DNA of 64,000 nucleotides from Polycyclovorans sp964425915 (GCA_964425915.1 CAYROO010000001.1:310001-374000); one strand, 5' to 3'. Numbered from the stretch's first letter, positions 32,942 to 41,535 are shown. Translations and numbers: made by a program. The notes: a model not told the origin generated them from the letters alone.

Positions 32942-35005
32942 ATGCGCCGGATCCTCGTCACCAACGCCCTGCCCTACGCCAACGGCGCCATCCATCTCGG
33001 CCATCTGGTGGGCTATATCCAGGCCGACATCTGGGTTCGCTTCCAGCGCATGCATGGGCACCAGGTCACCTACGTCTGCGCCGATGATGCTCACGGCACG
33101 CCCATCATGCTGGCGGCCGAGAAAGCCGGCCTGGCGCCGGAAGCCTATATCGAGGATGTCCGTCAGGCCCACATACGCGACTTCGCCGACGTCGGCATCG
33201 CCTTCGATCACTACCACTCCACCCATAGCCCCGAGAACCAGCGGCTGGCCGAGACCATCTACACCCGCCTGAAGGCGGGTGGACACATCGTCCAGCGCAC
33301 CGTGCGACAGCTGTTTGACCCGGAACGGCAGATGTTTCTGCCCGACCGCTACATCAAGGGTGAATGCCCGAAGTGCGGGGCGGCAGACCAGTACGGCGAC
33401 AACTGCGAGGTCTGCGGCGCCGCATACGCGCCGACCGACCTCAAGAACCCACGTTCGGTGGTGAGCGGCGCAGTCCCTGAACTGCGCGACTCCGAGCACT
33501 ATTTCTTCAAGCTGGGCGACTTCCAGACGTTTCTGCAGGGTTGGCTGCAGGGCAAGGTGGCGCACAGCGCCATCCGCGCCAAGCTGCGCGAGTGGTTCGA
33601 GGCGGGCCTGAAAGACTGGGATATTTCCCGCGATGCCCCCTACTTCGGGTTCCCCATTCCGGACGCCCCCGGAAAATTTTTCTATGTCTGGCTGGACGCG
33701 CCGATTGGCTACATGGCGAGCTTCGCCGCCTGGGCGGCGAAGCAGGAATCGGGAATGGAGAATGGGGAATCGTTATTCGATGCCTATTGGTCCCCGCCGA
33801 TTCCCGATTCCCGATTCCCGATTCCCGAACTGCACCACTTCATCGGCAAGGACATCGTCAACTTTCACGGCCTGTTCTGGCCCGCCATGCTGCAGGGCGC
33901 AGGGTTCCGAACCCCCACCCAGCTGCACGTCAACGGCTATCTGACCATCAACGGTCAGAAGATGAGCAAAAGCCGCGGCACCTTCATCAAGGCCCGTACC
34001 TATCTCGACCATCTGGACCCGGAAGCCCTGCGCTACTACTTCGCCGCCAAGCTCGGCAGCGGACCCGAGGATCTCGACCTCAACCTCGAAGACTTCGCCG
34101 CCCGGGTCAATAGCGACTTGGTGGGCAAGTACGTGAACATCGCCAGCCGCTGCGCGGGCTTCATCGAGAAGCGCTTCGACGGCCGCCTGGCGGATCAGCT
34201 CAGCGACCCGGCGCTGGTCACAGCGGTGGCCGATGCCGCACCACGCCTGGCGGCGGCTTTTGAGGCCGGCGAGCTGGCGGCGGCCGTCCGCGAGATCATG
34301 GCGCTGGCCGACCGCGCGAATGGCGAGATCCAGCAGCAGGCCCCGTGGAAGATGGCCAAGGAAGCGGGACGGGACGCTGAGTTGCACGCCGTTTGCACCA
34401 CCTTCCTCAACGTGTTTCGCCAGCTCACCGTCTATCTCAAGCCGATTCTGCCGCGCATCGCCGCCGAAGCCGAAGCCTTCCTCGGCATCGCCCCATTGCG
34501 CTGGAGCGACGCGGCGACGCCGCTGTTGAACCACCGGATCGCGCCCTACACCGCGCTGATGACCCGTATCGAAAAACCCCGGATTGACGCCATGATCGAC
34601 GCTGAAAAGGCCGACGCCCCCGCCGCGCCTGCTGCCGCACAGACCCCCAGTGCCCCGGCGCCGACACCGGCGAGCGACACCATCGGCATCGAGGACTTCA
34701 CCAAGGTCGATCTGCGCATCGCCCGCATTGCGGTCGCCGAAGCGGTGGAAGGCGCCGACAAACTGCTGCGCCTTCAGCTCGACCTCGGTCCGCTGGGCGA
34801 GCGCCAAGTGTTTGCCGGCATCAAGAAGGCCTATGCGCCGGATACCCTGGTCGGCAAGCTGACGGTGTGTGTCGCCAACCTGGCGCCCCGCAAGATGAAG
34901 TTCGGGCTGTCCGAGGGCATGGTGCTGGCCGCCAGCGACGATCAAGGCGGTCCCTGCCTACTCTGGCCGGATGAAGGCGCGCGCCCCGGCATGCGCATAA
35001 AGTAG
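32942..35005 (+). CDS. metG: methionyl-tRNA synthetase
   Basis: MetG charges tRNA-Met. The 687-residue protein has the HIGH-type motif in NGAIHLGHLVGY, the zinc knuckle CPKCGAADQYGDNCEVCG (about residues 142-159), the KMSKS loop (KMSKSRGTFIKA, about 341) and the anticodon-binding helices. A C-terminal Trbp111-like tRNA-binding domain (IEDFTKVDLRIARIAVAEAV, about 582) makes dimers. At about residues 268-296 the usual region between the catalytic core and FDEYW/HHFIGKDI is enlarged by roughly ten residues. They are encoded by an inverted repeat (33745-33829) read in frame (GENGES-like and PIPDSRFPIP peptides). The enzyme should remain active because the insert falls in a surface loop. A possible -10 (CATAAT, 32896-32901) precedes it. 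Confidence 0.95.
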   Translation: MRRILVTNALPYANGAIHLGHLVGYIQADIWVRFQRMHGHQVTYVCADDAHGTPIMLAAEKAGLAPEAYIEDVRQAHIRDFADVGIAFDHYHSTHSPENQRLAETIYTRLKAGGHIVQRTVRQLFDPERQMFLPDRYIKGECPKCGAADQYGDNCEVCGAAYAPTDLKNPRSVVSGAVPELRDSEHYFFKLGDFQTFLQGWLQGKVAHSAIRAKLREWFEAGLKDWDISRDAPYFGFPIPDAPGKFFYVWLDAPIGYMASFAAWAAKQESGMENGESLFDAYWSPPIPDSRFPIPELHHFIGKDIVNFHGLFWPAMLQGAGFRTPTQLHVNGYLTINGQKMSKSRGTFIKARTYLDHLDPEALRYYFAAKLGSGPEDLDLNLEDFAARVNSDLVGKYVNIASRCAGFIEKRFDGRLADQLSDPALVTAVADAAPRLAAAFEAGELAAAVREIMALADRANGEIQQQAPWKMAKEAGRDAELHAVCTTFLNVFRQLTVYLKPILPRIAAEAEAFLGIAPLRWSDAATPLLNHRIAPYTALMTRIEKPRIDAMIDAEKADAPAAPAAAQTPSAPAPTPASDTIGIEDFTKVDLRIARIAVAEAVEGADKLLRLQLDLGPLGERQVFAGIKKAYAPDTLVGKLTVCVANLAPRKMKFGLSEGMVLAASDDQGGPCLLWPDEGARPGMRIK
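33745..33829. repeat. GGGAATC-type palindromic repeat element inserted in frame within metG
   Basis: The left arm (33745-33772) is built from GGAATCGGGAATGGAGAATG and GGGAATCG. The right arm (33798-33829) is four tandem CGATTCC(C) units reading the complement. The arms can pair imperfectly around a 25-bp centre. Repeats of GGGAATCGGGAATGGGGAAT type are known as dispersed intergenic elements in Xanthomonadaceae and relatives. Here it is translated, giving the peptide PIPDSRFPIP in a loop of MetG. No other copy is visible in this window. Confidence 0.8.
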
Positions 35006-35014
35006 CGTCGTCTT

Positions 35015-35590
35015 ATGACGGAATACCTGCTCATCCTGCTCGGCGCCGTGCTGGTGCACAACTTCGTGTTGGTGCAGTTCCTCGGGCTGTGCCCGTTCAT
35101 GGGCACTTCGAAGAAGGTCGACACCTCCGCCGGTCTGGCGCTGGCCACCACCTTCGTGCTGACGCTGACCGCCATCGCCACCTATCTGGTGGACGCCTGG
35201 GTGCTGATCCCGCTGGAGCTCACCTACCTGCGCACGGTCAGCTTCATCGTGGTGATCGCCAGCGTGGTGCAGTTCGTCGAGATGGTGGTGCAGAAGACCA
35301 GCCCGCTGCTGTACCAGGTCCTCGGTATCTATCTGCCACTGATCACCACCAACTGCATCGTGCTCGGCGTGGCGCTGCTCAACGTGCGTCAGGCGCAGGG
35401 CTTCATGGAATCGGCCCTGATGGGCCTGGGCGCTGGCCTGGGCTTTTCACTGGTGCTGCTGCTGTTCGCTGGCATTCGTGAACGTCTCACCGTGGCCGAC
35501 CTGCCGGCCGCCTTCAAGGGTGCGCCGACGGCGCTGGTGACGGCTGGCATCATGAGTCTGGCCTTCCTCGGCTTCAGCGGCCTGGCGTGA
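35015..35590 (+). CDS. rnfA: Rnf electron transport complex subunit A
   Basis: RnfA is one of the integral membrane subunits of the Rnf complex, which couples ferredoxin/NADH electron transfer to ion movement across the inner membrane (called RsxA where it reduces SoxR). The 191-residue protein has six hydrophobic helices and the family landmarks VHNFVLVQFLGLCPFMG (about residues 15-31) and YLPLITTNCIVLGVAL (about 106), whose Cys residues coordinate an Fe-S cluster with RnfE. It starts nine bases after metG and opens the rnfABCDGE operon. Confidence 0.96.
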   Translation: MTEYLLILLGAVLVHNFVLVQFLGLCPFMGTSKKVDTSAGLALATTFVLTLTAIATYLVDAWVLIPLELTYLRTVSFIVVIASVVQFVEMVVQKTSPLLYQVLGIYLPLITTNCIVLGVALLNVRQAQGFMESALMGLGAGLGFSLVLLLFAGIRERLTVADLPAAFKGAPTALVTAGIMSLAFLGFSGLA

Positions 35591-35603
35591 GGGGCTTCGG
35601 CAG

Positions 35604-36161
35604 ATGATCAGTGCTGTGCTTGCTCTGACCCTGCTGGCAGCCGCCTTCGGTCTGGTGCTGGGGTATGCGGCGGTCCGCTTCAGGGTGGAAGGCGACCCGC
35701 TGGTCGACCAGATCGACAAGATCCTGCCGCAGACCCAGTGCGGCCAATGTGGCTTTCCCGGCTGCAAACCCTACGCCACCGCCATCGCCAGCGGCGAGGC
35801 CGAGATCAACCAGTGCCCGCCCGGCGGTGAGGACGGCGTGCTCAAGCTGGCAGAACTGCTGGGGCGCGACCCGCTGCCGCTGAACCCCGAGAACGGCGAA
35901 GCCAAGGTGGTGAAGACGGTGGCGCTGATCGACGAGGCCACCTGCATCGGCTGCACCAAGTGCATCCAGGCCTGCCCGGTCGACGCCATCATCGGCGCCG
36001 CCAACCAGATGCACACCATCATCGACAGCCACTGCACCGGCTGCGAACTGTGCCTGCCGCCCTGCCCGGTGGATTGCATCACCATGGAACCGGTGGCCGA
36101 CACCGTCCGCACTTGGCGCTGGCCGCTGCCCGCTGCGGCGGATACGCGAGAGGCCGCATGA
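35604..36161 (+). CDS. rnfB: Rnf electron transport complex subunit B (ferredoxin-like)
   Basis: RnfB receives electrons through Fe-S clusters at the membrane. The 185-residue protein has an N-terminal membrane helix (about residues 2-22) and a four-Cys Fe-S domain (QCGQCGFPGCKPYATAI, about 48-65, with a later Cys in NQCPPGG). Two ferredoxin motifs follow, CIGCTKCIQACPVDAI (about 115) and CTGCELCLPPCPVDCI (about 145). All cluster Cys are present. Its stop overlaps the rnfC start by ATGA. Confidence 0.96.
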   Translation: MISAVLALTLLAAAFGLVLGYAAVRFRVEGDPLVDQIDKILPQTQCGQCGFPGCKPYATAIASGEAEINQCPPGGEDGVLKLAELLGRDPLPLNPENGEAKVVKTVALIDEATCIGCTKCIQACPVDAIIGAANQMHTIIDSHCTGCELCLPPCPVDCITMEPVADTVRTWRWPLPAAADTREAA

Positions 36162-38176
36162 ACGCGCCCTTGCGGATCCATCGTTTCCCGGGCGGTCTGC
36201 ATCTTGACGAGCGGAAATCGATGTCCACCGGACAGCCGATTGCCATCGCCCCGCTACCCCCGCAGCTGATCCTGCCGCTCTCCCAGCACATCGGTGCAGC
36301 GGCCAAGCCCTGCGTGGCGCCAGGGGACAAGGTGCTGCGCGGACAGACGCTGGCCGAGCCACAGGGGGCGGTTTCGGCGCCGGTGCATGCCCCGACGTCG
36401 GGCACCATCGAGACCATCGACATGCGGGTCGTGCCGCACCCCTCCGGTCTGATGGCGCCCTGCATCGTGCTGGTGCCCGATGGCGAGGACCGGCCGCTGC
36501 CCGCGCCGGAGTGGACGCCAATACCCGACTTTACCGCCGCCGCCCCGGCACAACTGCGCGACATCGTGCGTCGCGCCGGCATTGTCGGTCTCGGCGGCGC
36601 CGGTTTCCCCGCGGCCATCAAACTGACGCCGGGACGGGCGGTCGACACTCTCATCATCAACGGGGCCGAGTGTGAGCCCTACATCAGCTGTGACCAGATG
36701 CTGATGCAGACCGATGCGGCCGAGATCGTGCTCGGCATTCAGGTGGCGCTGCACGCCCTCGAGGCGCCGCGTTGTCTGATCGGCATCGAGGACAACAAGC
36801 CCGACGCCATCCGCGCGCTGACCGATGCGGCGCGCCAGGACCCGCGGATCCACGTCGTGGTGGTCCCCACCCGCTACCCCCAGGGCGGCGAGAAGCAGCT
36901 GATTCAGACACTGACCGGACGCGAAGTCCCCAGCGAAGGGCTGCCGCTGGATCTCGGCATTGTCTGCCACAACCCCGGCACCGTCCGCGCCATCGGGCAG
37001 GCGGTGACCCGTGGCGAACCGTTGATCGAGCGGGTGGTCACGGTCACCGGCGAAGCCATCGCAGCCCCCGGCAATTTCCGGGTACGGCTGGGCACGCCGA
37101 TGCAGTTCCTGGTCGATCTGGCCGGCGGATTCCGCGAAGCCCCTGCCCGATTGCTGATGGGCGGCCCGATGATGGGCTTTCGCCTGCCGGACCTGTCGGT
37201 GCCGGTGGTGAAGGCCAGCAATTGCCTGCTGGCCCTTCCTGCCGAGCAATTGCGGGACACCGCAGCGGCACAGCCCTGTATCCGCTGCGGCGAATGCGCC
37301 ACGGTGTGCCCGGCGCAACTGCTGCCGCAACAGCTGTACTGGCATGCACGGGCCCGAGAGTTCGAGCAGGCCGAGGCGCTCAACCTGTTCGACTGCATCG
37401 AATGCGGCTGCTGCGCCCTGGTGTGTCCCAGCCATATCCCGCTGGTGCAGTACTACCGATTTGCCAAGACCGAGATCTGGGCCGCAGAGGCTGACAAGCG
37501 CCAGGCCGACGCGGCGCGCCTGCGCCATGAGGCGCGGCAGGCCCGGCTGGAACGGGAAGAAGCCGAGAAGGAAGCGGCGCGTGCCCGTCGCAAGGCTGCG
37601 CTGTCGGCCCGCAAGGGCAGCGACACAGCGCCGGCCGTCACGCCTACGCCCACCCCCGCCACCCCATCCGCCGGCGAAGAGGACCCGGTCGCCAAGGCGC
37701 TGGCCCGCGCGCAGGCACGCAAAGCCGCCGGGGCGGCCGTGCCGCAACCGGCATCGGTGGACACCGACGGCGGTGAAGACGCGGTGGCGCGGGCACTGGC
37801 CGCCGCCAAGGCCCGCAAAGCCGCAGCGGCCGCAGCGGCGCCGGGTGACGCCGCCGACGAGGATCCGGTCGCTCGTGCCCTGGCCGCCGCCAAGGCGCGC
37901 AAAGCCGCCAACGCCGCGCCTGCTGACGGTGCCACCGTCGATGACGCGGCGGCCGAGGCGCAAGCCGGCAGCCCAGCGGGCGACTTCACGCCGGCGCCTG
38001 AGTCGAGGGAGGACGATCCAGTGGCGCGGGCGCTGGCCGCCGCCAAGGCCCGCAAGGCCGCCAAAGCCGCAGCAGCGACCCCCGAGGATGAGGACCCGGT
38101 TGCCCGTGCGCTGGCTGCGGCCCAGGCACGCAAAGCCGCCAAGGCGGCGGCAGCACCCGACGAAGGGATGTCATGA
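36158..38176 (+). CDS. rnfC: Rnf electron transport complex subunit C (NADH-binding) with repeated C-terminal tail
   Basis: RnfC is the peripheral NADH/FMN subunit. The 672-residue protein has the N-terminal RnfC barrel (from FPGGLHLDERK), a Complex-I 51-kDa-like nucleotide fold with GLGGAGFPAAIK (about residue 145) and INGAECEPYISCD, and two 4Fe-4S motifs (CIRCGECATVCP, about 370, and CIECGCCALVCP, about 410). From about residue 455 the tail is Ala/Lys/Arg-rich and holds five near-identical units of the type DPVARALAAAKARKAA. The start at 36158 is set by the ATGA overlap with rnfB; a longer in-frame reading upstream lies inside rnfB. It overlaps rnfD by 4 bp. Confidence 0.95.
   Translation: MNAPLRIHRFPGGLHLDERKSMSTGQPIAIAPLPPQLILPLSQHIGAAAKPCVAPGDKVLRGQTLAEPQGAVSAPVHAPTSGTIETIDMRVVPHPSGLMAPCIVLVPDGEDRPLPAPEWTPIPDFTAAAPAQLRDIVRRAGIVGLGGAGFPAAIKLTPGRAVDTLIINGAECEPYISCDQMLMQTDAAEIVLGIQVALHALEAPRCLIGIEDNKPDAIRALTDAARQDPRIHVVVVPTRYPQGGEKQLIQTLTGREVPSEGLPLDLGIVCHNPGTVRAIGQAVTRGEPLIERVVTVTGEAIAAPGNFRVRLGTPMQFLVDLAGGFREAPARLLMGGPMMGFRLPDLSVPVVKASNCLLALPAEQLRDTAAAQPCIRCGECATVCPAQLLPQQLYWHARAREFEQAEALNLFDCIECGCCALVCPSHIPLVQYYRFAKTEIWAAEADKRQADAARLRHEARQARLEREEAEKEAARARRKAALSARKGSDTAPAVTPTPTPATPSAGEEDPVAKALARAQARKAAGAAVPQPASVDTDGGEDAVARALAAAKARKAAAAAAAPGDAADEDPVARALAAAKARKAANAAPADGATVDDAAAEAQAGSPAGDFTPAPESREDDPVARALAAAKARKAAKAAAATPEDEDPVARALAAAQARKAAKAAAAPDEGMS
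37676..38154 (+). repeat. five tandem repeats in the rnfC C-terminal tail
   Basis: Five units encoding (E/D)DPVARALAAAKARKAA or a close variant are spaced by Ala/Pro/Asp-rich linkers of unequal length. Each unit reads as a short amphipathic helix with positive and hydrophobic faces. Similar units in fewer or more copies are known in gammaproteobacterial RnfC proteins. Near-identity at the DNA level suggests recent duplication or ongoing recombination, so copy number may vary between strains. Confidence 0.8.
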
Positions 38177-39144
38177 GCAGCCTGAGCTCCCCGCATCTGC
38201 CGGTCACACCCACGGTCGACCGCGTCATGCGTCGGGTGTTGCTGGCGCTGGTGCCCGGCATCGTTGTATTCACACTGTTATTCGGCTGGGGCGTTCTGCG
38301 CAACCTGGCCCTGGCCGCCGTCGGCGCCCTGCTGGTCGAGGCCCTGGCCTTGAAGCTGCGCGGCCGCGATCTGGCACCGCTGCGCGATGGCAGTGCCCTG
38401 CTGACCGGCGTACTGCTGGCACTGGCGCTGCCGCCCAACCTGCCCTGGTGGATGCCGCTGGTGGGGGTGCTGTTTGCGGTGGGCTTGGGCAAGCACAGCT
38501 ATGGTGGCCTGGGCTACAACCCGTTCAACCCGGCCATGGTCGGCTATGTGGTGCTGCTGGTGAGTTTCCCGGTGGCCATGACCGCCTGGACTGCGCCGGC
38601 GCTGCTGGTGCCCGCGGACGCCCTCAGCCAGGCCACCGCGCTCGATCATGTCCGCACGGAGCTGACCCAGTCGCGAACGCTCAGCGAAATCTTTGCCGAA
38701 CCCGGCTACAGCCTCGGACTCACCCGCGGCTGGGCGCTGGTGGGCTTGGCCTATCTGCTGGGCGGGCTGTGGATGCTGCGGCAACGCACCATCCGCTGGC
38801 AGATCCCGGTGGGCATGCTCGGCGGGATGGGCCTGATCGCGCTGGTGTTCTGGGGCCTGGACCCGGACCGCTACGCTTCGCCGCTGTTTCACTGGACGGC
38901 GGGTGCCACCGTGCTCGGGGCTTTTTTCATCGCCACCGACCCAGTCTCTGCCGCCACCACGCCCCGCGGGCGTCTGCTGTTTGGCGCCGGCATTGGGGTG
39001 CTCACCTATGTGATCCGCACCTGGGGCGGCTATCCCGACGCCGTCGCCTTCGCCGTGCTGCTGATGAACCTGTGCGCCCCCACCATCGACCGCTACACGC
39101 CGACCCGGGTCTATGGCACCCGAACGCGGCAGGAGCGTTCGTGA
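38173..39144 (+). CDS. rnfD: Rnf electron transport complex subunit D
   Basis: RnfD is an integral membrane subunit carrying covalently bound FMN. The 323-residue protein has about nine hydrophobic helices and the family features GKHSYGGLGYNPFNPAMVGY (about residues 105-124) and ATDPVSAATTPRGRLLFGAG (about 257). The flavinylated Thr is probably that of DALSQATALDHV (about 157), where the usual SGAT is SQAT. The gene overlaps rnfC and rnfG by 4 bp each. Confidence 0.94.
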   Translation: MSSLSSPHLPVTPTVDRVMRRVLLALVPGIVVFTLLFGWGVLRNLALAAVGALLVEALALKLRGRDLAPLRDGSALLTGVLLALALPPNLPWWMPLVGVLFAVGLGKHSYGGLGYNPFNPAMVGYVVLLVSFPVAMTAWTAPALLVPADALSQATALDHVRTELTQSRTLSEIFAEPGYSLGLTRGWALVGLAYLLGGLWMLRQRTIRWQIPVGMLGGMGLIALVFWGLDPDRYASPLFHWTAGATVLGAFFIATDPVSAATTPRGRLLFGAGIGVLTYVIRTWGGYPDAVAFAVLLMNLCAPTIDRYTPTRVYGTRTRQERS

Positions 39145-39803
39145 GTACGGCGCTCACCATGGCGCGCGCGGGGCTGCTGCTGGCCGGCTTCGCGGCCGTC
39201 GGTGCCGGGCTGCTGGCGGGCACCTACTGGCTGACCCGCGGACCGATCGAGGCCTCGGCCCAGGCTCGGCTGCTGCGTGAGCTCAACGCCGTGCTGCCGG
39301 CATCGCGCTATGACAATGCCCTGGCAGCCGACACCGTCGAGGTGGACGACCCCCGCCTGGGCGGAACGCAAACGGTTTACCGGGCGCGCCTGCATGGCAA
39401 GCCCGCCGCGCTGATCCTCACCGCCACCGCGGAGGATGGCTATAGCGGCCCGATCCAGCTGCTGGTGGGCGTCGATCTGCAGGGTCAGATTACCGGCGTC
39501 CGGATCACACAGCACCGTGAGACGCCCGGTCTTGGCGACAAGATCGAACGCCGCAAGAGTGACTGGGTGCTGTCCTTCGACGGCCGCAGCCTGTCGTCGC
39601 CGCCATCCGAGCAGTGGCGGGTGCGTAAGGACGGCGGCATATTCGACCAGTTCGCCGGCGCCACCATCACCCCACGCGCAGTGGTCCACACCGTGCGCGA
39701 CACCCTGGACTGGGTGCAGGAACATGGCGCCGGTGTGTTTTCCGAAGCCCCCGAGCCGGCACCCGCGCCCCCCGGGGAGCGCCTTCTGGAGCCTCCCGCA
39801 TGA
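39141..39803 (+). CDS. rnfG: Rnf electron transport complex subunit G
   Basis: RnfG is a periplasm-facing flavoprotein with one membrane anchor (about residues 7-28) and a covalent FMN on Thr. The 220-residue protein contains the flavinylation site in FAGATITPRAVV (about residue 174, SGAT-type with Ala in place of Ser) and the FMN-domain segment ITQHRETPGLGDKI (about 122). The start is GTG at 39141, overlapping the rnfD stop as GTGA; an ATG at 39159 is the alternative. The C-terminus is Pro/Glu-rich. Confidence 0.93.
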   Translation: MSTALTMARAGLLLAGFAAVGAGLLAGTYWLTRGPIEASAQARLLRELNAVLPASRYDNALAADTVEVDDPRLGGTQTVYRARLHGKPAALILTATAEDGYSGPIQLLVGVDLQGQITGVRITQHRETPGLGDKIERRKSDWVLSFDGRSLSSPPSEQWRVRKDGGIFDQFAGATITPRAVVHTVRDTLDWVQEHGAGVFSEAPEPAPAPPGERLLEPPA

Positions 39804-40483
39804 ACTACCGCAAACTGGTCCGTGACGGCCTGTGGACCAACAATCCCGGCCTGGTTCAGCTGCTCGGCCTGTGCCCCCTGCTGGCGGTCAGCAACAATCT
39901 GGTCAATGCGCTGTCCTTGGGCCTCGCCACCCTGTTTGTGTTGACCATGTCGAATCTCACGGTGTCGGCGATCCGCGGCGTAGTACGCCCGGAGATCCGT
40001 ATCCCGGTCTATGTGATGGTGATTGCCTCGCTGGTGACCATCGTCGAGCTGGTGATGAACGCCTATGTCCAGACCCTCTACGACATCCTCGGCATCTTCC
40101 TGCCGATCATCACCACCAACTGCGTGATCATCGGCCGTGCCGAGGCCTTTGCCGCTAAGAACCGGGTGCTGCCGGCAACGGTGGACGGCTTCATGATGGG
40201 CCTGGGCTTCCTGCTGGTGCTGGTGGTGCTGGGGGGCGTCCGCGAGGTACTGGCCGACGGCACGCTCGGCAACGGCATGCATCTGTTGCTGGGTGCGTCT
40301 ATGGAAGGCGTCTACCTGACCGTGATTCCCGACATGCAGGGCCTGCTACTGGCGGCGCTGCCGCCGGGCGCCTTCATCGGGCTGGGCCTGCTCATCGCCC
40401 TCAAGAACGTCATCGACGCCCGCCAGAAGCGCCGGGCCACCGGTGATGCACCCGGTGTGGTGGCACAGACGCAGACGGCATGA
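39800..40483 (+). CDS. rnfE: Rnf electron transport complex subunit E
   Basis: RnfE is the membrane partner of RnfA, related to it by inverted topology. The 227-residue protein has six helices with NNPGLVQLLGLCPLLAVSN (about residues 14-32) and FLPIITTNCVIIGRAEAFA (about 96), including the paired Cys for the shared Fe-S cluster. A polar tail of about 25 residues follows. It completes the rnfABCDGE order and overlaps nth by 4 bp, the arrangement usual in gammaproteobacteria. Confidence 0.96.
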   Translation: MNYRKLVRDGLWTNNPGLVQLLGLCPLLAVSNNLVNALSLGLATLFVLTMSNLTVSAIRGVVRPEIRIPVYVMVIASLVTIVELVMNAYVQTLYDILGIFLPIITTNCVIIGRAEAFAAKNRVLPATVDGFMMGLGFLLVLVVLGGVREVLADGTLGNGMHLLLGASMEGVYLTVIPDMQGLLLAALPPGAFIGLGLLIALKNVIDARQKRRATGDAPGVVAQTQTA

Positions 40484-41136
40484 ACCCTGCCAAGCGTGCA
40501 GAGATTTATCGCCGGCTGCGCGACGGCAATCCGCAGCCCACCACCGAGCTCCAATACACCTCCCCGTTCGAACTACTGGTGGCGGTGGTGCTGTCGGCAC
40601 AGGCGACCGACGTCGGCGTCAACAAGGCCACGGCGCGTCTGTTCCCGGTGGCCAACACGCCCTCCGCCATCCTCGCATTGGGCGAAGCCGGACTGCGCGA
40701 TTACATCAAGACCATCGGCCTGTACCAGACCAAGGCGAAGAACGTCATCGGCCTGTGCCAGCAACTGCTGGACCATCACGGTGGCGAGGTACCGAACAGC
40801 CGCGACGCGCTTGAGGCGCTGCCCGGGGTGGGTCGCAAGACCGCCAACGTGGTGCTCAACACGGCCTTCGGCGAGCCCACCATCGCGGTCGACACCCATA
40901 TCTTTCGGGTCGCCAACCGTACCGGCCTGGCCAAGGGCAAGGATGTGCGGCAGGTGGAGGACCGTCTGGTGAAGTTCACGCCGGCCGAGTTCGCCCGCGA
41001 TGCCCATCACTGGCTGATTCTGCATGGGCGATATATCTGCAAGGCGCGCAAGCCGGACTGTCCGCGCTGCCCCATCCATGACCTGTGCGAGTACCGCAGC
41101 AAAACCCGCGACCCCACCGCCCCCGGTATCCTGTAG
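40480..41136 (+). CDS. nth: endonuclease III
   Basis: Nth is a DNA glycosylase/AP lyase removing oxidised pyrimidines. The 218-residue protein matches E. coli Nth residue for residue at key sites: helix-hairpin-helix LPGVGRKTA with catalytic K120, and D138 in VDTHIF. The C-terminal 4Fe-4S loop C-x6-C-x2-C-x5-C (CKARKPDCPRCPIHDLC) is complete. Coupling to rnfE is a conserved arrangement. Confidence 0.97.
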   Translation: MNPAKRAEIYRRLRDGNPQPTTELQYTSPFELLVAVVLSAQATDVGVNKATARLFPVANTPSAILALGEAGLRDYIKTIGLYQTKAKNVIGLCQQLLDHHGGEVPNSRDALEALPGVGRKTANVVLNTAFGEPTIAVDTHIFRVANRTGLAKGKDVRQVEDRLVKFTPAEFARDAHHWLILHGRYICKARKPDCPRCPIHDLCEYRSKTRDPTAPGIL

Positions 41137-41159
41137 CCCCCCTCGACCCGGCTTTGCCC

Positions 41160-41504
41160 ATGTCGCCGCATCGGCCCCGCTTCTCCCTGTTCCACGCCAT
41201 TTTCGCCATCGGTGTGGCGCTGTGTGCCTACTACGGACAAGCGTGGTGGAAACTCCCGGACTACAGCCCAGCCGATATTGACGCGTCGGTCGAGGTGAAC
41301 CTGGCGATGGATCTGTCGCGCCGTGGCCCGCATCTGCAGCCGGATGAGGCCGGCCTGGAACGCCTGCGGCGTCAGATCCGGGCGGAGGTGGAAGGCAGCA
41401 TCAAACGCCAGACCGACACCGTGCAACTGCGCTTCGGCATCGGCCTGCTGTGTCTGGTGGTCGGACTCAGCCACGTCCTCACCCGCCGGTTTTCCGGCGG
41501 GTGA
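41160..41504 (+). CDS. small membrane protein of unknown function
   Basis: This 114-residue protein has two hydrophobic segments, about residues 10-28 (FHAIFAIGVALCAYYGQAW) and 89-108 (LRFGIGLLCLVVGLSHVL). Between them is a charged region of about 60 residues that should face one side of the membrane. No family is recognised. It follows nth by 23 bp on the same strand and probably ends the rnf-nth transcription unit. The ATG at 41160 is chosen because the hydrophobic segment starts soon after; a longer reading from 41085 overlaps nth. A 13-bp perfect hairpin covers its stop codon. Confidence 0.6.
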   Translation: MSPHRPRFSLFHAIFAIGVALCAYYGQAWWKLPDYSPADIDASVEVNLAMDLSRRGPHLQPDEAGLERLRRQIRAEVEGSIKRQTDTVQLRFGIGLLCLVVGLSHVLTRRFSGG

Positions 41505-41506
41505 GG
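41477..41506. other. perfect 13-bp inverted repeat between convergent genes
   Basis: CCTCACCCGCCGG (41477-41489) and CCGGCGGGTGAGG (41494-41506) pair perfectly around a TTTT loop. No T-run follows on either strand, so it is not a standard intrinsic terminator. Its position over the stop of the small membrane gene and 30 bp from the end of the Ig-repeat gene suits a bidirectional mRNA 3' end or a barrier to readthrough. Confidence 0.55.
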
Positions 41507-41535
41507 CGGCATCCGATGGCGAACTCAGCGCGCAA

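Noticed and set aside
32942..35005. metG as a pseudogene because of the repeat insertion
   Set aside because: The frame is kept through the element, all catalytic and zinc motifs are intact, and the gene is normally essential.
35960..36157. In-frame extension of rnfC upstream of 36158
   Set aside because: It overlaps the ferredoxin domain of rnfB in another frame, and RnfC proteins begin near the IHRFPGGLHL segment.
37676..38154. CRISPR-like direct repeats
   Set aside because: The repeats are in-frame coding units of RnfC with unequal linkers, not identical short repeats with unique spacers of constant length.
37344..39140. Long open frame upstream of and in frame with rnfG, which would give a protein of about 819 residues
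   Set aside because: The first 600 or so residues are antisense-like or out-of-frame readings of rnfC and rnfD (Arg/Pro-rich, no family). RnfG homology and the GTGA overlap set the start at 39141.
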